Made by a program: the position numbers and the translations under genes. Positions 16,435 through 25,762 of a stretch of 64,000 nt of DNA are shown here, piece after piece. This DNA comes from UBA10438 sp044238605 (lineage in GTDB: Bacteria; Bacteroidota; Ignavibacteria; Kapaibacteriales; Kapaibacteriaceae): assembly GCA_044238605.1 (NCBI GenBank), contig JBIICY010000008.1, forward strand, positions 29,464 through 93,463, read 5' to 3'. Under the pieces are notes generated by a model. That model saw only the letters and a program-made list of their open reading frames with translations, did not search any database and was not told where the DNA came from. Position 1 is the first letter of the stretch, and every line of letters starts with the position of its first letter.

Positions 16435-17718
16435 CTATACGTTGACCTGTAATTTCCAGACTTCCCGCGTTTCGCGCGCCAGACGTTCTCGGTCATCAGG
16501 ATGTGCCAACCTGATGAGCATCTGTGCTCGCTCGCGCAAAGACGTGCCGTGAAGATAGGCCACGCCATACTCAGTGACAAGGTAGTGCACATGAGCGCGT
16601 GTTGATACCACGCCTGCGCCGGGTTTAAGCAGTGTTGTAATCCTGCTGATGCCGCTCGAGGTTCGCGAAGGCAGGGCGATGATGGGTCTGCCACCTTCAG
16701 CTCGTGCAGCGCCACGCATAAAATCAACCTGTCCGCCAACACCTGAATACGGCGCCGGCCCAATCGAGTCGGCGCACACTTGCCCGGTAACATCAACTTC
16801 GATAGCGCTGTTGATGGCCGTCATCTTTGGATTTCTCTGAATATTGGCTGGGTTGTTAACGTACGCAACATCAAGCATTGATATCATGGGATTGTCGTCG
16901 ATAAAATCGTAGACCTTCTTTGACCCCATCACAAATGTTGCCACGATCTTATTGGGGTGAATCGTCTTTTGCGATCCGTTCACAACGTTGTTCTCGATCA
17001 GCGGCAGAAGGCCGTCGCTGAACATCTCTGTATGTATGCCCAGGTTCTTATGCGAATGCAGCTGATGCAGCACAGCATCGGGAATTGCACCAATGCCCAT
17101 CTGCAGCGTAGCCCCGTCATCAACAAGAGATGCCACGTGTTTGCCAATAGCTGTTTCGACATCACCAAGCACTGGAGGCTGGACCTCAAAGATTGGTTCA
17201 TCCACCTCTATCATGTAGGTAAGCTTATCCTGATGGATGAGTGCATCACCGTGTGTTCTCGGCATCCTGGGATTGACTTGTGCAATCACAATGCTGGCAG
17301 AGTGTAGGGCCTCATGCGCAGCCTCGACGGTTACTCCGAGTGAACAGAACCCGTGCTGGTCAGGGGGCGAGACATTGATCAATGCAACATCAACGGGGAT
17401 CGTTCTTGATCGAAACAACTGTGGGATTTCTGATAGAAACACAGGTGCATAATCTGCTCTACCTTCCTGAACGGCCTTGCGCATGTTGCCGCCGATAAAG
17501 AGACATGTTACGCGGAAGCTCTCGGCATACACTGGGTCTGCATATGGTGCCGGACCCTCAGTATGGAGATGAATGATGCGTACATCACGCAAACGCTCTG
17601 CCTGACGCACGAGCTCGTGGATAAGCGTCTGTGGTGCTGCGGCAACACTGTGGATGTAGAGACTATGGCCAGACTGTATCGACGCGATAGCTTCTGAAAC
17701 ACGAACTACTCTGCCCAT
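16435..17718 (-). CDS. Acetyl-CoA hydrolase/CoA-transferase family protein
   Basis: A 427-residue cytoplasmic enzyme of the cat1/4-hydroxybutyrate CoA-transferase family. It has the N-terminal half with H-L-H-T-E-G and N-V-S-P-P-D-x-H-G-F-C-S-L-G, and the C-terminal half with L-Q-M-G-I-G-A-I-P-D-A and H-T-E-M-F-S-D-G, where the Glu is the expected CoA-ester-forming residue. G-G-Q-V-D-F-M-R-G-A and R-T-S-S-G-I-S-R-I complete the family pattern. The substrate acid (acetate, butyrate or succinate) cannot be told from sequence. With the thiolase and acyl-CoA dehydrogenase in this window it fits acyl-CoA turnover. Confidence 0.88.
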   Translation of the reverse strand: MGRVVRVSEAIASIQSGHSLYIHSVAAAPQTLIHELVRQAERLRDVRIIHLHTEGPAPYADPVYAESFRVTCLFIGGNMRKAVQEGRADYAPVFLSEIPQLFRSRTIPVDVALINVSPPDQHGFCSLGVTVEAAHEALHSASIVIAQVNPRMPRTHGDALIHQDKLTYMIEVDEPIFEVQPPVLGDVETAIGKHVASLVDDGATLQMGIGAIPDAVLHQLHSHKNLGIHTEMFSDGLLPLIENNVVNGSQKTIHPNKIVATFVMGSKKVYDFIDDNPMISMLDVAYVNNPANIQRNPKMTAINSAIEVDVTGQVCADSIGPAPYSGVGGQVDFMRGAARAEGGRPIIALPSRTSSGISRITTLLKPGAGVVSTRAHVHYLVTEYGVAYLHGTSLRERAQMLIRLAHPDDRERLARETREVWKLQVNV

Positions 17719-17762
17719 TGATTCTCCTGTAGGTATGCCAAGTGCACAAAGTTACTCTTTGG

Positions 17763-17770
17763 TATTTTTG
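17763..17770 (+). promoter_or_regulatory. -7 promoter element of the Fe-S oxidoreductase gene
   Basis: TATTTTTG matches TAnnTTTG and lies 23 bases before the ATG at 17794, in the divergent 75-base gap. No convincing -33 element is seen. Confidence 0.5.
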
Positions 17771-17793
17771 CACGACTATCTGGAGACCATCGC

Positions 17794-19827
17794 ATGGAAG
17801 TAAAGAACATCGTTTTTGTGATCATTCTTGCCGCAGCCTTCGGCATTTTTTCCCGCAGTGCTATGCGCCTTATCGCATGGCTCAATGTAGGAAAGCCGGA
17901 TAACAGGTTTGATCGCATTGGAGAGCGCATCAAGACTACACTTGTTGTAGGTATTGGTCAAAGCAAGATCCTACGTGACAAAGTAGCAGGGCCGATTCAC
18001 GCGGGGATTTTCTGGGGCTTTCTGATCCTGTTGTTCTCTGTTATCGAAATGATCCTTGATGGATTCCATGAAGGATGGTCGCTGAATATTCTCGGACCGA
18101 TCTATAGCGTGGTCTCAATCCTGACAGATGTTTTTTGCCTTCTTATCATCGTTGGTACGATGATGTCGCTATGGCGCAGGTACGTTACAAAAGTTAAACG
18201 CCTGCAGGTAGAGCATGAGAAAGTTGAAGCCGGGATGATTCTACTAACGATATTTACTATCGTGAGCTCGCTGTTTATCGAGAATGCGCTTCGCGGTCAA
18301 ATGCCATCGGGCGACTACTCATGGGCAGTGCGCCCTGTGAGCGGTCCGTTTGGCCATGCATTGGCTGGCATGTTGGGTAGCGGTGGCACGCACATCGTGT
18401 ATGAGATTGCATGGTGGATGCACTGCGTGTTGATTCTGTCGTTTATGAACTACCTGCCGTACTCGAAACACCTGCACGTTCTAACGTCTATACCAAACGT
18501 CTTCCTGGGTCCGTTAGCCCCTTCCAATGCAATGCAGCCAATCGACTTTGAAGAAGAGGGCGTTGAAAAATTTGGTGTTGTTGATATTGAAGATCTCTCT
18601 TGGAAGTCGTTGCTTGACGGGTACACATGTACGCATTGCGGACGCTGCACAAGCGTGTGTCCGGCAAACCAGACGGGCAAGGTGCTCGATCCTCGTGGAG
18701 TGATCATTGCGATTCATGACCGTACGATGGACAAAGCGCCGTTGATCCTCAAAAAGCAGAATAACGAAGAGCTTACAACCGATGAGCAGGCCGTGTGGGA
18801 CAAGAAGCTCATCGGCGACTACGTGAATCCCGATGCCTTGTGGGCGTGTACAACATGCGGTGCATGTATGCAGGAATGTCCAGTGAACATTGAACACGTA
18901 CCAGCGATCGTTGGTATGCGTAGGTCAATGGTGATGATGGAGTCGATGTTCAACGATGAGTCGGCACTGCTTCCGGATATCTACGGCAACATGGAAAACA
19001 ACTCTGTGCCATGGGGCGGCTTCGGACAGGCCGATCGTGCAAACTGGGCAGACGGAATGGGAATCAAAACGGCCGCAGAAGATTCGTCGATGGAAGTGCT
19101 CTTCTGGGTTGGATGTGCTGGATCCTATGACGAACGTGCAAAGAAGACCACCAAGGCCTTCGCAGAGTTGATGCAGATCGCCGGAGTTGATTTCCGTATC
19201 CTGGGAACAGAAGAGAACTGCACAGGTGATGTTGCGCGCAGAACTGGTAACGAGTACCTGGCAGACATGCTTACCAAGACCAACGTAGAAACCTTCCAGC
19301 GCTATAATGTCACGAAGATCGTAGCCACCTGTCCGCACTGCTTTAACTCGTTAAAGAATGAGTATCCGCAGTATGGATTCTCTGCTGAGATCCTTCACCA
19401 CACGCAGTTCATACAGGAGCTTATCGCAAGTGGTAGGTTGGTGATCGACCGATCATCCGCATCATCAGAGGCGATCACGTATCATGACTCGTGCTATCTC
19501 GGGCGATACAACAACGAGTTTGAGGCGCCACGAGCGGCCATAGAAAACGTACCTGGCCTTACAATCCTCGAGCCCGCACGATCAGGCGACAGGGGGCTGT
19601 GCTGCGGTGCTGGCGGCGGACGCATGTTCATGGAAGAGCATGTTGGAGACCGTGTGAACATTACGCGTACCAATGAGCTCCTTGCTACCGGAGCGGAAAC
19701 GATCGCTGTTAACTGTCCGTTCTGTGCCACGATGATTACCGATGGCGTCAAGGCCGCTGAGAAGACCGACACTGTAGTTGTTCGCGACGTAGCAGAGATT
19801 CTGCTGGACCACGTACGGTCCAACTAA
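17794..19827 (+). CDS. Membrane-bound heterodisulfide-reductase-like Fe-S oxidoreductase (ETF:quinone oxidoreductase type)
   Basis: A 677-residue fusion of three modules. Residues about 1-235 hold six hydrophobic helices resembling the NarI-like cytochrome b domain. Residues 279-289 (C-T-H-C-G-R-C-T-S-V-C-P) and 352-363 (C-T-T-C-G-A-C-M-Q-E-C-P) are two [4Fe-4S] ligand sets. The C-terminal part carries two CCG/HdrB-type domains, with C-P-H-C-F-N-S-L, D-S-C-Y-L-G-R-Y and C-C-G-A-G-G-G-R-M-F. Related proteins pass electrons from electron-transfer flavoprotein to menaquinone during beta-oxidation. That role fits the acyl-CoA dehydrogenase and thiolase here, but no ETF genes are in the window. 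It converges on the GT4 gene with a 9-base gap. Confidence 0.85.
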   Translation: MEVKNIVFVIILAAAFGIFSRSAMRLIAWLNVGKPDNRFDRIGERIKTTLVVGIGQSKILRDKVAGPIHAGIFWGFLILLFSVIEMILDGFHEGWSLNILGPIYSVVSILTDVFCLLIIVGTMMSLWRRYVTKVKRLQVEHEKVEAGMILLTIFTIVSSLFIENALRGQMPSGDYSWAVRPVSGPFGHALAGMLGSGGTHIVYEIAWWMHCVLILSFMNYLPYSKHLHVLTSIPNVFLGPLAPSNAMQPIDFEEEGVEKFGVVDIEDLSWKSLLDGYTCTHCGRCTSVCPANQTGKVLDPRGVIIAIHDRTMDKAPLILKKQNNEELTTDEQAVWDKKLIGDYVNPDALWACTTCGACMQECPVNIEHVPAIVGMRRSMVMMESMFNDESALLPDIYGNMENNSVPWGGFGQADRANWADGMGIKTAAEDSSMEVLFWVGCAGSYDERAKKTTKAFAELMQIAGVDFRILGTEENCTGDVARRTGNEYLADMLTKTNVETFQRYNVTKIVATCPHCFNSLKNEYPQYGFSAEILHHTQFIQELIASGRLVIDRSSASSEAITYHDSCYLGRYNNEFEAPRAAIENVPGLTILEPARSGDRGLCCGAGGGRMFMEEHVGDRVNITRTNELLATGAETIAVNCPFCATMITDGVKAAEKTDTVVVRDVAEILLDHVRSN

Positions 19828-19836
19828 GGGTCGACG

Positions 19837-21117
19837 TTAGATCACACGTGCACTCATGCCGAATTGCTTTGCCAGCAGTTCGGTAAGGTGCGCGCGGTTA
19901 TGCGAAGCAATGACGTCTTCGTTAGGCTTTGGCATACGGCCCTGTTTCCACGCTGTATACATTTCGACGATGCTTGTTGCTATCGCGTCAACGTCGTCGG
20001 GCTCTGTGATCCATGCAGCCCCATATCGCTGAGCATCTTTGCGAAGTATGCCGTCGGGAACGCTTACCAGAAGCGGTTTACGCGATGCCATGTATTCGTA
20101 GAGCTTTGCACTGGAGATCGTATCGGCGTTGCGCGTGTTACCAACCATCATCCAGAGCGCATCACTCGAGAGTAGATGCCGTACTGAGTCGCCGTGCTCA
20201 CAGTATCCATGATCGGTGATCAATGCATCAATGCGGTACTTCTTTGCTGCCTTCTTGTATTCATCGCGGAGCAGACCAACAAACTGCAGGTCCAGCTTGA
20301 TTGTTGGATTCTCGGTGATAACCTTCTTTACCGCCTTGAAAAAAGGGATCGGGGATACAACATCGTAGAAGATACCTGCATAGGTCAAACGAAATGCAGA
20401 ATCTTCACGAGGAAAGGGGCTTACCTGCACAAAGTCTGCAGGATCATAACCGTGCGGAATGATGGCAACTTCGTCTGAGCGCAGAAAGTTATAGCGCGCA
20501 ATGAGATGCTCTTTGATGCGACGGTTCGTAACGGTAACACGAGAAGCAACAGAGAGCACTTCGCGTTCAAGCTGCTGATGTTTGTTTGAGTGCCACAGCG
20601 TTGGGTAGAAGTGAAACTGATTGCCTACCCATAAGTCACGATAGTCCACAATCAGCGGAATACCTGTTTCCTTGCTTAGCGTGGCAGCGGCCATCATTGA
20701 GGAAAACGGCGGACCGCTCACAAAGATCGCTTCATACTCATACTGCTGTACAAGGTCGCGTGCAACAGCAAGCGCCTGTTGTGCCCAGGCCTTCTTATTG
20801 TCGGGAATAAAGAACGTGTCGCTTAGCCGTCGGAGGATCTTGCGAACAAACTCACGGGGCATTTTGATCGTGCCCTGATCTTTGAGCAGGCTATTGGGGT
20901 CTTTCCCCTCTGTGCGATAAATCAGTATGTCACGATCCTCAAGATCGGTGAGCAGTGATTCATCGTGCGCATAATACGCTGTTGGGCCCGTTGTAATCAC
21001 ATGCGGCTGCCATCCCACGTCGGGAAGGTACTTCATGAACTTACTAACACGCTGAACACCGCTAAGTCCCATTGGAGGGAAGTAGTAGGCAAAAACAAGA
21101 ACGCGTTGATTCGACAT
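19837..21117 (-). CDS. Glycosyltransferase family 4-like protein
   Basis: A 426-residue retaining glycosyltransferase of GT-B fold. The N-terminus V-L-V-F-A-Y-Y-F-P-P-M-G-L-S-G-V-Q-R is the usual acceptor-side glycine-rich opening. I-V-D-Y-R-D-L-W and I-P-H-G-Y-D-P lie in the interdomain region. The donor-side S-A-K-L-Y-E-Y-M-A-S-R-K-P-L-L replaces the common E-x7-E pattern near residue 350. It probably builds a surface polysaccharide or LPS; donor and acceptor are unknown. It is the last gene of a guaB-aminopeptidase-GT4 string, 6 bases after the aminopeptidase stop. Confidence 0.82.
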   Translation of the reverse strand: MSNQRVLVFAYYFPPMGLSGVQRVSKFMKYLPDVGWQPHVITTGPTAYYAHDESLLTDLEDRDILIYRTEGKDPNSLLKDQGTIKMPREFVRKILRRLSDTFFIPDNKKAWAQQALAVARDLVQQYEYEAIFVSGPPFSSMMAAATLSKETGIPLIVDYRDLWVGNQFHFYPTLWHSNKHQQLEREVLSVASRVTVTNRRIKEHLIARYNFLRSDEVAIIPHGYDPADFVQVSPFPREDSAFRLTYAGIFYDVVSPIPFFKAVKKVITENPTIKLDLQFVGLLRDEYKKAAKKYRIDALITDHGYCEHGDSVRHLLSSDALWMMVGNTRNADTISSAKLYEYMASRKPLLVSVPDGILRKDAQRYGAAWITEPDDVDAIATSIVEMYTAWKQGRMPKPNEDVIASHNRAHLTELLAKQFGMSARVI

Positions 21118-21123
21118 AATGGG

Positions 21124-22230
21124 TTAGACGATCACCAATTCTCGTGGAGCAGTGGTCAAGATCTGCGCACCCTTAGGAGTTACCACAACATCGTCTTCGA
21201 TGCGCATCCCGAACTTGCCCGGCAGATAGATTCCTGGTTCGATAGTAACGACGCAGTTCGTCGGAATCTGTTCATGCTTGTTGGTGTACGAAACGCGTGG
21301 ATGCTCGTGGACTTCGTATCCAAGGCCGTGGCCAAGCGAGTGACGGAAGTAGTCGCCATATCCTGCACGAGAAATAACGTTGCGTGCAGCGGCATCCAGT
21401 TCGGCACCGGTCACACCCGAAACAGCTGCATCAAGAGCCGTCATGTGGGCATCATAGAGAACTGAAAAAACGTCGATGACAGCTTTTTTCGGTGTATCAA
21501 CACAGAACGTTCTTGTCATATCACTGTAGAGACCGTCAACACAGCATCCAAAGTCCACAGTGATCACATCGCCCTTCTTGATCTTCGCATCACTGGCGCG
21601 TCCGTGCGGCATAGCACTGCGAGCCCCTGCCACAACGATGATGTCGAAGGCGTCTTTCTCAGATCCCAGCTCGCGTGTTGTTGTAGCAAGGAATGTTGCG
21701 ATCTGACGTTCGGTCATTCCTGGACGCACCATACCCAGCATGCGCTCATAAGCTGTGCTAGTAATCTGGGCCGCAGCTGCGATGCTCTTGATCTCGGAAC
21801 TGCTCTTCGCAAGCAACAGGCCATCGATAAAGCCCGGGATATCAACAAGTTTTGATCCCTTCAATGCCTTCTTCATTCCGAGGTATCCGGCATGACTATG
21901 ACGTCCCGAGTCGAAGCCAACGTTCTTCCAGGTCTTGTTGATCTGCTGAGCGGCAACAAGACTCCACGGATCGCGATTGATATAGACCTTGAGTCCGTCC
22001 AGCTTGTGCAGCTCTTTCTGCACCTGTACTTCGTACAGATCGTTTGTAAAGAAGTGTATGTTCTTCTTTGTCACGATAGCCATAGCATACGACCCCGAAA
22101 ATCCAGTCAGGTATCTCAGGCTCGGCGTATGGGCTATGACGTATGCATCGACCTTGTGAGCTGCAAGCCCCTTACGGATTGATGCTAGGCGCTCTGTGGC
22201 AGCGTTGAATTGGGCTCTGGAGGTGGCCAT
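21124..22230 (-). CDS. pepP: Xaa-Pro aminopeptidase (M24 family)
   Basis: A 368-residue cytoplasmic metallopeptidase that removes N-terminal residues preceding proline. The N-terminal creatinase-like domain (about 1-130) is followed by the pita-bread catalytic domain. Metal ligands are visible in T-V-D-F-G-C-C-V-D-G-L-Y-S-D-M-T-R-T-F (two Asp), H-S-L-G-H-G-L-G-Y-E-V-H-E-H-P (His), V-T-I-E-P-G-I-Y (Glu) and M-R-I-E-D-D-V-V (Glu). It begins 2 bases after the guaB stop. The choice between PepP and PepQ-like specificity cannot be made from sequence alone. Confidence 0.88.
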   Translation of the reverse strand: MATSRAQFNAATERLASIRKGLAAHKVDAYVIAHTPSLRYLTGFSGSYAMAIVTKKNIHFFTNDLYEVQVQKELHKLDGLKVYINRDPWSLVAAQQINKTWKNVGFDSGRHSHAGYLGMKKALKGSKLVDIPGFIDGLLLAKSSSEIKSIAAAAQITSTAYERMLGMVRPGMTERQIATFLATTTRELGSEKDAFDIIVVAGARSAMPHGRASDAKIKKGDVITVDFGCCVDGLYSDMTRTFCVDTPKKAVIDVFSVLYDAHMTALDAAVSGVTGAELDAAARNVISRAGYGDYFRHSLGHGLGYEVHEHPRVSYTNKHEQIPTNCVVTIEPGIYLPGKFGMRIEDDVVVTPKGAQILTTAPRELVIV

Positions 22231-22232
22231 AG

Positions 22233-23702
22233 TTATCGCGTGTAGTAGTTCGGAGATTCTTTGGTGATGATGATGTCATGCGGATGTGACTCACGAAGTC
22301 CGGCTGCCGTCATGCGCACAAACCGCGCATCCGACTTCATTTCTTCGATGGTTGAACATCCGCAGTAGCCCATTGCCGCACGAAGCCCGCCAACGAGCTG
22401 ATAGATCGTGTCGTTGACATTGCCCTTGAATGGAACGCGTCCTTCGATGCCTTCTGGGACAAGCTTTTTGATCTCGTCTTCGACGTCCTGGAAGTACCGG
22501 TCGGCAGAGCCCTGATTCATCGCACCAAGAGATCCCATGCCGCGATATGTCTTATAGGCGCGTCCTTCGAGGAGAACCTTTTCGCCTGGTGATTCTTCGT
22601 GTCCAGCTAGCATGCCGCCTACCATCACGGTATCGGCACCAGCTGCGATGGCCTTTGCCACGTCACCAGTCTGTTTAATGCCACCGTCGGCAATCACCGG
22701 TATCCCGTGCCTTGACGCTACTTCTGCAACGTTCATAATGGCACTGATCTGTGGAACGCCAACACCGGCAATGATACGCGTTGTGCAGATCGACCCAGGA
22801 CCAATGCCAACCTTCACGCCGTCTGCACCGGCATCAATGAGAGCTTGGGCGGCTTCTCCGGTTCCGATGTTTCCAGCGATCACATTGACACTTGGATGAG
22901 CGGCCTTTACGGCGCTGACCGTTTGGATAACCCCTTTTGTGTGGCCGTGTGCTGTGTCTACCACCACAACGTCTACCCCAGCCTCGACGAGCGCGGCTAC
23001 ACGGTCCAGCGTATCCTGAGCGATTCCCACACCTGCACCAACGATGAGTCTACCTTGGTCATCCTTGGCAGCATGAGGATGCTTCTGCTTCTTTGATATA
23101 TCCTTTACCGTCATCAGCCCAACAAGTTTTCCAGCCTGATCCACGATAGGGAGCTTCTCGATTCTGTGCTTATGCAGAATTCGCTCTGCCTCTTCGAGCG
23201 TGGTGCCCAGCGGAGCCGTGATGAGACCGGTATTTGTCATGATGTTTGCAACGGAATCATCTACATCCTGAGCAAACCGAAGGTCTCTGTTGGTAACGAT
23301 ACCAATAAGGAGTCCTGCATCATCAGTTACGGGGAAGCCCGAAACCTTGTACTTGGCCATCAGTTCCTGCGCGTCGCGCACTGTACTTGTGCTGCGCATT
23401 GTGATCGGCTTGCGGATCATGCCGCTTTCCGACCGTTTAACGCGGTCCACTTCCTCGGCCTGACGTTCGATGGACATGTTCTTGTGAATGATGCCTATGC
23501 CGCCTTCGCGAGCCAGCGCGATAGACATGGCAGATTCAGTAACCGTATCCATTGCTGCACTCACGATCGGAATGCGAAGCGTTATGCCTTTCGTGAGCGA
23601 TGCATGTGTGCTCGCATCACGCGGAAGTGTTGATGAATACCGGGGAATCAGCAGGACATCATCGAACGTGATGCCTTCATAGAGGATTTTGTCGGTTCGC
23701 AT
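22233..23702 (-). CDS. guaB: Inosine-5'-monophosphate dehydrogenase
   Basis: A 489-residue enzyme that oxidises IMP to XMP with NAD+, the first committed step of GMP synthesis. The barrel contains the catalytic loop G-I-G-P-G-S-I-C-T-T-R and the phosphate-binding A-D-G-G-I-K-Q-T-G-D. Tandem CBS domains interrupt it at about residues 95-210. The flap has Y-R-G-M-G-S-L-G-A-M. The ATG at 23702 is chosen over a TTG two codons upstream. A TATTTTTG promoter element ends only 3 bases before this ATG, so the mRNA may be leaderless. Confidence 0.97.
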   Translation of the reverse strand: MRTDKILYEGITFDDVLLIPRYSSTLPRDASTHASLTKGITLRIPIVSAAMDTVTESAMSIALAREGGIGIIHKNMSIERQAEEVDRVKRSESGMIRKPITMRSTSTVRDAQELMAKYKVSGFPVTDDAGLLIGIVTNRDLRFAQDVDDSVANIMTNTGLITAPLGTTLEEAERILHKHRIEKLPIVDQAGKLVGLMTVKDISKKQKHPHAAKDDQGRLIVGAGVGIAQDTLDRVAALVEAGVDVVVVDTAHGHTKGVIQTVSAVKAAHPSVNVIAGNIGTGEAAQALIDAGADGVKVGIGPGSICTTRIIAGVGVPQISAIMNVAEVASRHGIPVIADGGIKQTGDVAKAIAAGADTVMVGGMLAGHEESPGEKVLLEGRAYKTYRGMGSLGAMNQGSADRYFQDVEDEIKKLVPEGIEGRVPFKGNVNDTIYQLVGGLRAAMGYCGCSTIEEMKSDARFVRMTAAGLRESHPHDIIITKESPNYYTR

Positions 23703-23705
23703 CTG

Positions 23706-23713
23706 CAAAAATA
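23706..23713 (-). promoter_or_regulatory. -7 element abutting guaB (leaderless-type)
   Basis: On the minus strand TATTTTTG (23713 to 23706) is followed by CAG and then the guaB ATG. Transcription starting at the usual distance would begin at or just before the start codon. The -33 region falls inside the atpC terminator hairpin. Confidence 0.5.
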
Positions 23714-23744
23714 CAAAAGGGGCTTCCAGTTACGGAAGCCCCTT
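23709..23744 (-). terminator. atpDC terminator built from an inverted pair of AAGGGGCT
   Basis: The 11-bp arms AAGGGGCTTCC (23717-23727) and GGAAGCCCCTT (23734-23744) enclose a 6-base loop. On the minus strand the stem is followed by TTTTGTATTTTT. Each arm begins with the over-represented octamer AAGGGGCT, so two motif copies form the terminator of the atpD-atpC operon. Confidence 0.88.
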
Positions 23745-23768
23745 GTCCACATCGATATAATTGTTGTG

Positions 23769-24188
23769 TTAGGCCGACTCGCGCTGAAGCCTGCTTGCGC
23801 GAAGACGAGCCTCGGCCCAATGAATCTCATTAAGAGACTGGGTACGTGACTGACGGTCTCCGGTACTAGAAGCATCACGGGCACTGGCAAGATCTGCCTC
23901 GGCGTCTTCTGCATTGATCTGCGAAGCAGGCACAAACTCCTGAACAACGATGTTCACATTGTTCTTGAGCACTTCGATAAAGCCTTCGCGTGCGGCGTAG
24001 TAACTAACGTTATGGTTCTCGTCTTCGATCTTCATAACGCCGATGTCGAGCGATGAAATGATCGGGGCGTGGTTGTACCAAACCTGAAACGGACTATGCG
24101 TGCCGGGCACAGCAACCGAAAGTGCCTTGCCCTCGAACGCCGTTTGGCTTGGAGTTACGATGCTGATGGAAAGTATGCGGTCTGCCAT
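23769..24188 (-). CDS. atpC: ATP synthase F1 subunit epsilon
   Basis: A 139-residue subunit of the F1 rotor stalk. The N-terminal beta-sandwich reads L-S-I-S-I-V-T-P-S-Q-T-A-F-E-G-K-A and F-Q-V-W-Y-N-H-A-P-I-I-S-S-L-D-I-G. A basic/alanine-rich C-terminal helical hairpin follows. The ATG at 24188 lies 4 bases after the atpD stop and removes an unrelated upstream extension. No other ATP synthase genes are in the window. Confidence 0.95.
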   Translation of the reverse strand: MADRILSISIVTPSQTAFEGKALSVAVPGTHSPFQVWYNHAPIISSLDIGVMKIEDENHNVSYYAAREGFIEVLKNNVNIVVQEFVPASQINAEDAEADLASARDASSTGDRQSRTQSLNEIHWAEARLRASRLQRESA

Positions 24189-24192
24189 ACGA

Positions 24193-25602
24193 TTAGTTCT
24201 GAGACTTCTTGTATGATTCCAATACTTCGTCCAGCGTACCCTTGTAGCTGAAGAAGCCTTCCGGTACTTCATCTACATCGCCATCGAGGATGGCCTTGAA
24301 GCCGGCGATCGTATCGTTGATCTTCACGTAGCGGCCTGCAAAGCCTGTGAACTGCTCAGCAACGTGGAATGGCTGTGAGAAGAAGCGCTGAATCTTACGA
24401 GCGCGATACACGGTGAGCTTGTCTTCGTCGGAGAGTTCATCCATACCAAGGATCGAGATGATATCCTGAAGATCCTTGTAGGTCTGAAGGATACGCTTAA
24501 CACGTGACGCCGTTGTATAGTGCTCGTCGCCAATGATGAGCGGGTCAAGGATACGCGATGTTGAGTCCAGAGGATCAACAGCAGGATAGATACCAAGCTC
24601 GGCGATCGAACGGCTCAACACTGTGGTAGCATCCAAGTGAGAGAACGTGTTCGCAGGAGCTGGGTCAGTCAAGTCATCAGCAGGAACATACACGGCCTGC
24701 ACCGATGTGATTGAGCCGCGGTCCGTTGAAGCGATGCGCTCTTGGAGTGCACCCATTTCTGTGGCCAACGTTGGCTGATATCCCACAGCCGAAGGCATAC
24801 GACCGAGAAGAGCTGAAACTTCAGATCCTGCCTGCGTGAAACGGAAGATGTTGTCAACGAAAAGAAGAACGTCGCGACCTTCTTCATCACGGAAATACTC
24901 AGCCATCGTAAGAGCCGTAAGAGCTACGCGGGCGCGGGCTCCTGGTGGTTCGTTCATCTGACCAAACACAAGTGCTGTCTTGTCAATAACACCTGATTCC
25001 GTCATTTCCAGATACAAGTCATTTCCTTCACGCGTACGCTCACCAACACCAGCAAACACGGAATAACCACCGTGCTGCTTAGCGATGTTGTGGATGAGCT
25101 CCTGAATGATAACCGTCTTACCAACACCGGCACCACCGAAGAGGCCTGTCTTGCCGCCCTTGGTGAACGGCTCGATAAGGTCGATAACCTTGATGCCCGT
25201 TTCGAACATTTCCTTTTGTGTAGACAAGCTCGAGAACGCCGGCGACTGACGGTGGATTGACCATTTCTTGTCGCTCTTGATCTCTGGCTTGTTATCGATT
25301 CCATGACCAACCACGTTGATCAGGCGGCCGAGCACGGCCGGACCTACTGGAACGGTGATAGGTGCTCCGGTGTCCACCGCTTCCATTCCGCGAACCAACC
25401 CGTCCGTGGAATCAATTGCGATCGCTCGCACACGGTCTTCTCCGAGGTGCTGCTGTACTTCGCACACGAGAGTTTCCTTCGCACCGGTTTCTGGCGAAGA
25501 ACGCTCGATCGTGAGCGCGTTGAGAACGGCTGGGATATGGCCATTGGTGAATTCCACGTCAATGACGGGACCAATAACCTGGACGATGCGACCCTTATTC
25601 AT
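24193..25602 (-). CDS. atpD: ATP synthase F1 subunit beta
   Basis: A 469-residue catalytic subunit of the F-type ATP synthase. The Walker A motif G-G-A-G-V-G-K-T lies near residues 155-162. G-E-R-T-R-E-G-N-D-L with the catalytic Glu and the Walker B L-L-F-V-D-N-I-F-R-F follow. The C-terminal D-E-L-S-D-E-D-K motif is the DELSEED-type lever. A separate atpD-atpC pair, away from the remaining subunit genes, is typical of Bacteroidota and Chlorobi. Confidence 0.98.
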   Translation of the reverse strand: MNKGRIVQVIGPVIDVEFTNGHIPAVLNALTIERSSPETGAKETLVCEVQQHLGEDRVRAIAIDSTDGLVRGMEAVDTGAPITVPVGPAVLGRLINVVGHGIDNKPEIKSDKKWSIHRQSPAFSSLSTQKEMFETGIKVIDLIEPFTKGGKTGLFGGAGVGKTVIIQELIHNIAKQHGGYSVFAGVGERTREGNDLYLEMTESGVIDKTALVFGQMNEPPGARARVALTALTMAEYFRDEEGRDVLLFVDNIFRFTQAGSEVSALLGRMPSAVGYQPTLATEMGALQERIASTDRGSITSVQAVYVPADDLTDPAPANTFSHLDATTVLSRSIAELGIYPAVDPLDSTSRILDPLIIGDEHYTTASRVKRILQTYKDLQDIISILGMDELSDEDKLTVYRARKIQRFFSQPFHVAEQFTGFAGRYVKINDTIAGFKAILDGDVDEVPEGFFSYKGTLDEVLESYKKSQN

Positions 25603-25723
25603 GCGATGATCCGAGTAAATGATCTCAGTAAGTGAACTGCTACGTTTTGGACGTAGACCCGCGAATTTACGGAAGAGAAGTGCCTTTGAGAAAGTCTAGG
25701 CGTTCCCATGACGTCTGAAATGG

Positions 25724-25731
25724 TAAATTTG
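25724..25731 (+). promoter_or_regulatory. -7 promoter element of the thiolase gene
   Basis: TAAATTTG matches TAnnTTTG, 31 bases before the ATG at 25763, in the divergent 160-base gap. On the minus strand a TAAATTCG (25669-25662) is a weaker candidate for atpD. Confidence 0.5.
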
Positions 25732-25762
25732 TGACTCTAGTTTTCCCCATACACCACAAAAA

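Noticed and set aside
16422..16796. N-terminal extension of the GWxTD protein
   Set aside because: It overlaps the coding end of the CoA-transferase; the signal peptide starts at 16421.
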